Assembly: GCF_910592395.1 (NCBI RefSeq) | Contig: NC_088319.1 | Span: 10,170,001-10,234,000, forward strand | DNA: 64,000 bases | Reading direction: 5' to 3' | DNA from: Lineus longissimus | Lineage: Eukaryota; Nemertea; Pilidiophora; Heteronemertea; Lineidae | Shown: piece by piece, positions 55,649 to 64,000 of the stretch | Numbering within the stretch: position 1 is the first letter of the stretch | Layout: every line of letters begins with the position of its first letter | The notes under the pieces: generated by a model | What the model saw: only the letters and a program-made list of their open reading frames with translations | The model's database searches: none | What the model was told of the DNA's origin: nothing | Program-made: the position numbers and the translations under genes

Positions 55649-56055
55649 AAACTCGCACAGTGAATTCCGCCATCTTGGATATCGGCATCCTGAGATTCAG
55701 GTGTTTTCAACACTGCGTCACCACCACTTCAAACTCCAAAGTCTTATCCAGGCCTAGTAAGTGCCACCTTCTTTCATAAAATGGCTTGTTTTATAAATAA
55801 ATAACAAAATATGATCTTTGTATATAAAACCCGAGATGTTCTGGTGTGTTTTTACGTGAATTTATTGCAAACTATCAATGCAGCGTAGTGCAGTCATCGT
55901 GTTCTCGTGCGTAGTGGTGATGCGATAGCCTCTTTGCAATTGTAAAGATTCTTTACATTTCCACATGCGCGGTACTGCTTTTCAAGATGGTGGCAATTAG
56001 GCAGTGCTAGAGCCGTTGTTTAAGAACGACATCAGCGCCTCTAGTGTCAAGATTG
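55649..56055. mobile_element. 407-bp insertion with 10-bp target duplication
   Basis: CCCGATTCGC at 55639-55648 is repeated at 56056-56065. Empty sites with a single CCCGATTCGC are at about 10806 (A), 40557 (B) and 63973 (D). The ends are not clearly inverted, but GCCATCTTGGAT near the left and CAAGATGGTGGC near 55985 are inverted to each other. Non-coding. A 9-11 bp duplication fits Mutator-like elements. Confidence 0.8.
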
Positions 56056-56740
56056 CCCGATTCGCTTAACATCAAGGACAAATATATATCTACAGCAAGA
56101 CGTCAGAGTACAGTGTAGATCAATGGCTCAAGGCAGGCAGCGCCTTACAGGTGCAGCGGTCCACTTGTAGAGGATCGACCCATTGAGGGCTAACTCGGGT
56201 TAAATCAGAGTCAACATCGGAAGAGCGTGATAATTTTGGCAACAATTTTAATTTTTTTCCTGTTTTGTGCAATTTCTTGATGGAAACTACATGAACTTGA
56301 TATGTAGAATAGGAGGCGACTGGACAGTGGACAGCATGGTAAAACTGCCCATAACAATACCAATGGTCCGGCTTTAAGTCCAACCACGGCATGCCCTTTA
56401 GAGGCACAAAAAAAATTACAAGCGGGCCAGGATCAAGTTGTGAATGCTGGAAATAACGAACAACGGGTTTTTTACGATGTTCGTTACGAAACGGAATTGG
56501 AAAAACCGTCTGCTACTTTAATATGAAGAAATAAGACGCCTTGTTCTTTAAAAAAACGGCGAAGGGAATAGAAATCCGAAGTTTTAATATTGGTCCAATA
56601 CTCCACTACTTGTTAGCGCAAAGTTTTTTTAAGTAACTTTGCTGAGTCTAAAATGAAGAAATATGTATAGCTTTTCTGAACCTTCGCAATTTTAAAATAA
56701 TCAGATAAATCATATGACAACCCGTTCGTTATAATAGACC

Positions 56741-57058
56741 ATGGTTCATCACCTGTCTCCACTACTCAGCAGTGTATTATACATACACATGGCTATGTAT
56801 TCTGTATTCTTATTCCATATGGTCGATTCTCTGAGAATCTTTGAGCGGGTGGATTGGGAAGGCTATCTTACCACGAAGGAGGTATCGTTGACGAGATCTC
56901 TACTGCTGTGCTCTATTATATTCACTTCGGGAAGACATGTGATGGGTTTCAGTGTTGAATACAATTTGCAAACCACTTGCATAATACATTCATCACAGCA
57001 TGAGGATGCAACGGGTATAAAATTAAACAAAAAAGGAGCAGTCATCTGGATGGAAAGG
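56741..57058 (+). CDS. Propeller-like duplicated gene, copy C, exon 1
   Basis: ATG at 56741 in the same context as copy A; the donor AGG|GTAGGT follows 57058. About six amino-acid changes from copy A, no indels. If the small exon at 57447-57498 is used, five extra bases shift the frame, so copy C may be splice-defective or use a different exon 2. Confidence 0.45.
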
Positions 57059-58106
57059 GTAGGTAGAGGTAAGGACCAAAAATTTATCATATTGTATCCT
57101 GGGAGACCCTACTGACTAATATAACTTTTCGTAGTTGAATCCTCAAATTGTATCATCATTCGCATCGGAAAAATGCATCGCATGAGGTACAAGTGTGCAA
57201 GGGCCATAAACCTACCTTGAACATTGCTCTTAACTAACCCTTAAAGGGACAACTTGGACGTGGGATTTACCTAGCCAGGAGGAGAATACCCCTGCTTGAC
57301 ACTATGTGCCGACACTTGTAGTATAAAAATAACGTGACATATGTTAAAGTCTTTCGCCAGTTTTGCGAGGCATTTTTTGACATCGCTTGCGAATTTCAAG
57401 CAGGTTTATCAGGCTACATCCCGTTCTAGAGTATTGTTTATTTCAGTTCACTGAAGTTTCAAAGATCTTGTTCTGTGAAGTTGCGGTCCTCTTAGAAGGT
57501 GGTTTTGTATGCAAAACCAACACATCTTATTCCTAGGTTGGCCCTTTAACTTAAGCATATCGGAGCTGAACGAACACGGAACAGGGTCATAGGCTCAGTA
57601 CCTACCTTGGAATTATCCGCTTGATCGCGATCGTGCGGGATGTGTCCTTCGTCGCGACTCGACGCCAAATGCCTCCAACACCAACCTTGCAATATTATTC
57701 AATTATTACACAAAAAAACATCTTTTTAACCTTCAAGACAGGTCATAGGTGTTTGGAGAAATTAGAAGAGTTTTCATTGCCACCTATCTATTCGGCTGTT
57801 CACAAATTGTGCACGGCTGAGTTATCGAAGCTGAAGCTCCTTTTATGTCTGTCTTAAGTATCACTACCCGTATGCGACATACATGTACGTATTTTCCATA
57901 CGGATAACTGATACGTTTTGACGGTGCTGAAGGTCACTAGTTACCAAACTTCGCGTTCTTCTCATCTTAGGTGCGAACAGATTCGCTACGTTTCGGATAC
58001 AACGAAAGTTTCGACTGAAGAAAACTACTCGGAGCCATTTACTGTGTCTTCTTTACTGTCCTAAACAACAGTTCTTTCTCTTAAATTCATGTGGTGGCTT
58101 TTTCAG

Positions 58107-58938
58107 ATGGATGAAGCCTCCATCTTTCATTATTACATATTACCCAGGCCCAATTCCTACACAAAAACATCTTTTTAACCTTCAAGAACGGGTCACAGAT
58201 GCATTATGCTTTAAAGCATACCTGCTTGTGTTCTGGTTACAGTCCCGTCGCAGTAGGTTGTCTGTAGATTTATACAGTTATAGCGGAAGGTATGTATCTC
58301 CTGTGATTGTTAACTACAGCATGAATAGTTTAAGATGCAGTCCAGTGATGTCAGATAACATGAGCTATGTGATAGTTTGGACTCAAAAGCTTACCAGAAC
58401 AACCAAGCACCGCATGTTTGATCACGAATTAATTCTATTTGAAATTGACCATCGCTCCGAACAAGATATTGCATTTACTCATCCAAATTTGATAATGTCC
58501 GTAACAGCACAGAGATATAAAATCAGACATCTCGTAGGCTTGTCGAATGAAACAATTTTTGTTTATGATAAATTTAAAAGGTCAGTAGTTGTATTTCACT
58601 ACAAAGAAGGTTCCTACAAACTGATTCATAAACAGAAGATAGTTAAAAAAATCTGTTACGGGACATGGGATCATTTTCACAGCGAATTTATATTTTTCGA
58701 AGAGAAGAAAAGAGGGCAATATCGATCCTTTTCTCTTTTTAGGATGTCATTTAGAGGGGATAAGAATTTAATACATTTGACAACAGTTCCCAGTTTCAAA
58801 GTGTTTCAAGATCGCCATTACGAATATCCAATATTTGCAATCAGTCCAAATGGAATACTTCTTTTATCTCGCAGTACATCCACCAATAAGAATCCTACAA
58901 TCATTTATCACTACCGCACGGTGCTTGGACATGACTGA
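58107..58938 (+). CDS. Propeller-like duplicated gene, copy C, last exon
   Basis: Acceptor TTTTTCAG ends at 58106, better than that of copy A. The 275-codon frame from the first ATG (58111) to the stop at 58938 is intact. Strands and the final PIFAISPNGILLLSRS pattern are as in copy A. Relative to A it has an extra H-Y-E before that motif, shared with the 15.9-kb pseudogene. Confidence 0.6.
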
Positions 58939-59421
58939 TCGTATTCAAATTGCAAGATACGTTAGCCACAAAGCGGGACATCCATGATACCAAGTATAGA
59001 TTAGAGAGGAATGAACAACTCAAAATAATCCCATAAATATGTTTTAATCGCATGTTTGCAATGGTTGCTATTAAAGGCAAGATCTATACGAACAAAAGGA
59101 TACTTCTCTCATCTTTAAACTTGCTAAAATAACTGAGCTACTTCGATTTTTGTGAAAGGGGCAAAACTATGCTCATTTTATTCTCTATTTTCTGAATTGA
59201 TCACGTAAATTCATTTTTAATTAGCCTATTTAACACATTTTGTTTCCGGGGAATACTTAGAACGGAGTTGAAATAAAATAATTCAGGCAAAAGCAATCCT
59301 ATAAGTTCAACGGTTAATAAATTAGAGCTAATTTAGTTACAAAAGCCCCCTATATTCAAAATTAGAACTAACTGCTCGTCTATATAACCAATAGCTACAT
59401 GTAGTTTACCATTCTTCTACA

Positions 59422-59755
59422 CATGGCTATGTATTCTGTATTCTTATTCCATATGGTCGATTCTTTGAGAATCTTTGAGCGAGTGCATTGGGAAGGCTAT
59501 CTTACCACGAAGGAGGTATCGTTGACGCGATCTCTACTGCAGTGCACTATTATATTCGCTTCGGGAAGACATACAAATTGCAAACCGCTTGCATAATACA
59601 TTCATCACAGCATGAGGATGCAACGGGTATAAAATTAAACAAAAAAAGAGCAGTCATCTGGATGGAAAGGGTAGGTAGAGGTAAGGACCAAAAAGTTATC
59701 ATTATTATATCCTCGGAGGCCCTACTGACTAATCGAACTTTTCGCAGTTGAATCC
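59422..59755 (+). pseudogene. Third copy of exon 1, deleted
   Basis: Matches 11675-12030, but about 22 bp after GGGAAGACAT are missing, shifting the frame; the second half (59600-59750) returns to the original frame. It is joined on the left to 3' flank sequence of copy C, so this is a partial tandem duplicate of the gene's 5' half. Confidence 0.75.
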
Positions 59756-60528
59756 CCGAGCGTCAAATTGTATCATCATTCGCATCGGAAAAATGCATCG
59801 CATGAGGTACAAGTGTGCAAGGGCCATAAACCTACCTTGAACATTGCTCTTAACTAACCCTTAAAGGGACAACTCGGACGTGGGATGTACCTAGCCAGGA
59901 GGAGAATACCCCTGCTTGACACCATGCGCCGACACTTGTAGTATAACAATAACGTGACATCTGTTAAAAGGCTTTCGCCAGTGTTGCGAGGCATTTTTTG
60001 ACATGGCTTGCGAATTTCAAGCAGGTTTATCAGGCTACATCCCGTTCTAGGGTAACGGTTAAGAAATTAGAGTTAATTTAGTGACAAAAGCCCCCTATAT
60101 TCCAAATTAGAGCTAATTGTACTCTATATAACCAATAGCTCCATGTAGTTTACCATCCATCTCTCCATTGATGATACTGTGTTTCTTCCTGTGCTTTGGC
60201 ATCCATTGGCCATTCAGAAGCCCGTTGAATGGGCTTAAGCCAGGAGTCCAATGGATATCCAGAAGGTATTAGATTTTAAGTCTGGGTGGATTTTTTCCTC
60301 AAAGGTAACCGAGATATTAATCTTTTTGTGGCTCTTTCGGAGGGGAATCTCTACGATACCGGAGTGACCGTCGTCGTCGGTCGTTGTCGTCGTCTGTATC
60401 CTGTTTCAAAAACAGTTTCAAGTTCACTTACCGAGAGGGCTATGAACTTAAAACTTTGTACTCAGGACCTCTAGGTCAGTGACACTAAATTTCGGTTTGA
60501 TTTTATTCTCGACTTGCCCACCATGCAG

Positions 60529-60679
60529 GGCCCGGTTGTTCAAAAGCACAAAAGTCACGTTATCCTTAACGGTTACTTAGTAAGTATCCTTAAGGATGTT
60601 ATTTCTTTCAACCCATGAAAATTTAACGTTGAGACTTGACGCTCTCGTTAAAGCTAACGTTATTCTGAAGAAGTCAGCC
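60529..60679. mobile_element. MITE of the GGCCCGGTTGTT family (second copy)
   Basis: Same insertion as 17594-17786, without the internal duplication. CAG flanks at 60526-60528 and 60680-60682. Confidence 0.75.
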
Positions 60680-60689
60680 CAGGTGGCCA

Positions 60690-61510
60690 AAAGTTTTCGT
60701 TTTCGATAGCTTTTTATCGTACACGTGGGTCCTCAGACGAGTCAGGAGGATACATCGCATATCGCACGGAATTCTGATTTGACCTACTTTTATAAGTCGG
60801 AGAAGTCAAATCCCAGGGTTTCTTCAAGATGACTTGCCCCACACCTCAAAGGATCTTTTTTTTTTCCAATCTTGATAGATAAATTTTTGATTTGTTTTGT
60901 AACAAAAGGGCCGTTTGGAGCAAACCTGGTCATGAGGAATGCTAGGCGCAGAAAACGTACCATGATTTCGGTAAAAATGTTTTTGAAAAAAACTTGAAAT
61001 GTTTCCCCCCTAAGATGAAAGTCCTGCCCCCCTTCTCGTCCAGTTATTTAGAACTCAGTGTGATTATGCGATGTATCTTTCTACCTAGCAGTTCCTGGCA
61101 TGCCTGGGTACAAGGAAGGGCTCTGTCTAAACCGGAGATAAAAGATACCATGGAAATCAAGAATACCGTACTACAAATTGGTCCACAGAAGTTAGAAATC
61201 TGAGTTAACAATGATGCAAATCGGTGTCGACACTGGATATCTATTTCCATTCCAGCAGAGAGCAAAAACATATAAAATTCATAATTCCTTCACACATGTG
61301 AGGGTGTCGGTTAGAGATATGCAGTCAACAATAATTTTCTAGGGGTAGTGGTCAAGTTTCGGAGAAAAACAACTCTGTTGAAATATTAACACTCAGTACA
61401 GCTGGAATACTTTATCTCGCCCATACTTCATGTGGTGTAAACAAACAATCATTTATCATTTCCACTTGGTGCCTGGATATACATGGTGCCTTCATATGCA
61501 TGGTGCCTGG
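60690..61510. other. Single-copy region
   Basis: Short open frames on both strands (60994-61203; 61044-61271), neither conserved elsewhere in the window. The right end carries four imperfect copies of ATGGTGCCTGGACATGC (61478-61530), leading into the palindrome-array element. Confidence 0.4.
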
Positions 61511-61514
61511 ACAT

Positions 61515-62440
61515 GCATGGTGTCTGGACATACATGTATGGCAAGCCGTTCGTCCAATAATCAATAAAACCTAGTTTTCTTGAAAAGAACCTGGTTTTCT
61601 TCTTAAAAAACCTGGTTTCATGGAAGAAAACCATGTTTTTTTCCATGAAACTATGTTTTTAAAGAAGAAAACATGGTTTTCTTCCCGAAAAGTGTGTTTT
61701 CAACAAGAAAACTAGGTTTTCTTCCATAAAACTAGGTTTTTTAAAAATAACTTATTCTTTTTAGATAAAGTGTAGGTTCCATGATTTCTCTTCAATACCA
61801 AGTTTCGAAAAGAGAAAAAACCATGTTTTCATCCAGCCATTTGACTAATAATTAAAACAACCTAGTTTTTTTCATAAAAACCTGGTTTTCTTCCAAAAAA
61901 AACTAGTTTCGTTGAAGAAAACATGTTTTTTTTCCATGAAACTTGGTTTTTCAAGAAGAAAATCTAGTTTCGAAAGAAGAAAACCTGGTTTTGAAACAAC
62001 CTAATCTTTATACCTCAGCACTCGCGTGGCTCCTCTCCCCTGCCATGCTTGGGCCAGTCCGGGACGAGGTAAAAAGACTAGGTTTTGAAAATAACCTGGT
62101 CTTTTTCATTAAAAACTTGGTTTTGAAAAAGAAATGCATATAACCTTGTCTTATTCCACAAAACATAGTTTTCTTCCATGAAACTAGGTTTTCTTGGAAA
62201 AAGCATAGGTTGATTTTAAAAACCAAGTTATCCTGTTAAAAAAACAGGTTTTTTAAAGAAAACTAGGTTTTTTAATCAACTTATGCTTCTTGTAAGAAAA
62301 CCTAGTTTCATGGAAGAAAACATGGTTTTCCTCCATGAAACTAAGTTTTTTAAGAAGAAAACCAGGTTTTTTTCAATAAAACCTGGTTTTCTTAATTATT
62401 AGACAGACGGCTTGCCATATACATGGTGCTGAACATGCAT
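61515..62440. mobile_element. Inverted-repeat element filled with short palindromes
   Basis: The ends are inverted: TATGGCAAGCCGTTCGTCC (61536-61554) matches the inverse of 62400-62418 (reading ATGGCAAGCCGTCTGTC), extending outward through CATGCATG words and inward through AATAATYAA. Between them, some three dozen variants of a short palindrome (AAACCTAGGTTT, AAACCAGGTTT, AAACATGGTTT) are spaced by TTCTTSAAGAAA-like linkers. Unrelated GC-richer sequence (about 62015-62070) interrupts the array. No coding sense: the frames here are low-complexity. Confidence 0.7.
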
Positions 62441-62892
62441 GCTGCCTGCACTATTATTAGGACCCTGTATACTGGTAGCATCATTCATCAATGTGGTCGA
62501 TGCAGAGTTTAAAGAAAATAGGCAGTGATAATCGTTAGTATTGATCGAAATTCACTATTAATATAGTACAATCGATATCGGTCAATTCAGATCTTGGTTC
62601 AAATGACATCTTTGCTTTCAATTATTTCAACATGTTGAAGTGTATGACATGCTGCTCTCTGGACGTACGGAAATGCAACACTTCTCGCTCACCTTGGGCA
62701 GGATGTCTATTGAACTTCGCATGAAAAGTTTCAAGCCTCTGAATAAAGCACAAGCCCGGCCTTGATACTGCACGCCTAAAGTATATTCGCTTATAGTCAG
62801 GATGTTTATCTTACTTCGCTGAGCACATCTGTACATAGAAAATACATGATTCTGACACGCTCAGGAAGCCAGGTAGGTCAGGCGAAGCCCAG

Positions 62893-63047
62893 GGCCCGGT
62901 TGTTTTAAAGCATAAAAATCACGTTATCCCTAACGGTTACGTTAAGTATCCTCAAGGACGTTATCTCTTTCAGTTAAACCCACTGAAATGTTCACGTTAA
63001 GCCTTAACATCTCCGTAAAAGCTAACGTGGTTTTGAACAACTCAGCC
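62893..63047. mobile_element. MITE of the GGCCCGGTTGTT family (independent insertion)
   Basis: Termini GGCCCGGTTGTTTTAAAG and the inverse of GGCTGAGTTGTTCAAAACC; CAG at 62890-62892 and 63048-63050. Copies A and C carry the uninterrupted site (AAGCCCAGGATTTCCC at about 54986), which fixes the duplication as 3 bp. Confidence 0.85.
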
Positions 63048-63130
63048 CAGGATTTCCCAGTAAAGCAGGTCGCTCAAATCACGGAACAAAAATCCAGACG
63101 CTGGAAATGACTATCAGGGTGACGTTAAAG

Positions 63131-63594
63131 GCCAGAGTCCTCTATTAAAACATGTGTACATTACGTGTACATTGTTGTGCATAGGTTTTGGTAAAAAAAG
63201 TACTCATTGGACCAAGTAATCTGCACAAAATTTTATATGTGTCAAGAAGAACCCTTTGCCAATAGCATAATAAAGTTTTAAAAAATTCCAATACCGATTG
63301 CCTGAGAAAAAAAGATTTCCGTACACCATATCCATCAAAACGTCACTGGCGCATTGATATGGCCCTGTCAAAGTACAAGTTCTAAACTGACCAGTGAGAC
63401 CACATTTTCTTAAATATATTATCAAAAAGCATATTTCTGTGATGGCCTGACTCTGTAGATTAAGAATCAACCACAGATTGAGAATTAATTCAACTTTGGT
63501 CCATCCCAGCCATGTATTTACCACAACTTGACATTTTGATAAGCTCTATGTGACTGCCACACTTCCGGTCGTGGATGAATACAGGTCTCTGCCC
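63131..63594 (-). pseudogene. Transposed fragment of the minus-strand gene
   Basis: Its right two-thirds (63345-63588) match 34065-34320, the 3' part of the first exon and following intron of the minus-strand gene, with indels that break the frame. The segment interrupts copy D, with TAAAG on both sides (63126-63130, 63595-63599), and copies A and C are uninterrupted there. It was therefore inserted as a unit, perhaps carried by a transposon. Confidence 0.6.
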
Positions 63595-64000
63595 TAAAGC
63601 AATGAGCGGCTTTTTGCTTCAATATGTTTATTCTTCTTCTGTTCCATTTGCACACTATACTTCTGAAAGTTATTGACGATTAATAAATCTCATTCTAGCG
63701 CTCGAATATCTTTCCCGCTCCCGGAAGCCGCGGGATTCCGTGACGTTATTTAGATTTCTCCTCTTCAACAGGGTTACTATAAATGGCAGTGAAAGAAGCG
63801 CTTTTTACCGAGATTTGGGTGGCTAAAACCTTGCAAATTACGCATTCTTTCCCAATTCTCTTTTTTTTCGAGGCCACGGTAGGAAAAGAAGACGAATGTA
63901 GGCAGTGTATTTTCATGTGTTCAAACGACAGCTAGTAACGTCACCCGTCACCGAGGTTGATTGGGGGTCTTCCCGATTCGCTTAACATCAAGGACAAATA

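Larger units (their letters stand above)
47550..59155. repeat. Segmental duplication, copy C
   Basis: The most complete copy: minus-strand gene, LINE remnant, degenerate repeat, satellite, plus-strand gene. C-specific insertions are at 47741-48530, 55379-55571 and 55649-56055. Confidence 0.85.
62462..64000. repeat. Segmental duplication, partial copy D
   Basis: Collinear with 9885-10830 and 54543-55640, running off the window. It contains its own insertions at 62893-63047 and 63131-63594. Confidence 0.8.

Noticed and set aside
61449-62226. Open frames rich in F, K and R in the palindrome array
   Set aside because: Low-complexity translation of the repeated palindrome on both strands; no coding evidence.
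1-64000. tRNA, rRNA or snRNA genes
   Set aside because: I looked for B-box-like and conserved rRNA sequences and saw none I could support.

Overview
The window is eukaryotic nuclear DNA. Long stretches are non-coding, spliced-looking exons are present, and metazoan-type transposable elements are abundant: APE-type LINEs, an L2/CR1-like LINE, a Ty3/gypsy LTR element, PIF/Harbinger-like pieces, a foldback element and many MITE-like elements. There are no operons, no ribosome-binding sites and no recognisable single-copy housekeeping gene. The TE mix suggests a marine invertebrate, perhaps a deuterostome, but I cannot name the organism from sequence alone.

The scaffold is a segmental duplication. 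One ~10 kb unit occurs as copy A (about 5.2-14.2 kb), copy B (about 30.9-40.8 kb, resuming at 44.3 kb), copy C (about 47.6-59.2 kb) and a partial copy D (62.5 kb to the end). A short extra copy of its right end lies at 15.7-17.9 kb and another at 59.2-60.7 kb. The unit carries, in order: a minus-strand two-exon gene fragment (present in B and C); a 43-bp hairpin; the 3' end of a decayed LINE; a degenerate AT-rich repeat; an array of a 58-bp satellite; and a plus-strand multi-exon gene (present in A, broken at 15.9 kb, present in C). I do not recognise the proteins. The last exon of the plus-strand gene looks like beta-propeller blades.

Between and inside the copies are nested insertions. At the left edge a LINE (RT core at 2.4 kb, C-terminus at 3.8-5.0 kb) is interrupted by a 3.15-kb non-autonomous repeat and by an unknown 1.3-kb segment; its tail ends exactly where copy A begins. 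From 18.8 to 28.8 kb a second LINE (minus strand, endonuclease plus RT) is split twice. One interruption is an 0.84-kb member of the 3.15-kb family. The other is a young Ty3/gypsy element (21564-27286) with 197-bp LTRs differing at one base, a 4-bp target duplication, PBS, PPT and one uninterrupted 1564-codon gag-pol frame. That frame encodes a C4HC3 PHD finger between RNase H and integrase. Copy B is interrupted at 35.2-37.0 kb by a 1.7-kb foldback element with 8-bp target duplications, whose inverted arms are tandem arrays of a 49-bp unit. A second inverted-repeat element (61.5-62.4 kb) is filled with dozens of short palindromes.

The most useful leads are the PHD-finger gypsy element, the foldback element, the palindrome-array element, and the propeller-like duplicated gene family. 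Comparing copies A-D gives empty sites that date and delimit many insertions directly within the window. All function calls rest on motif reading; no searches were run.
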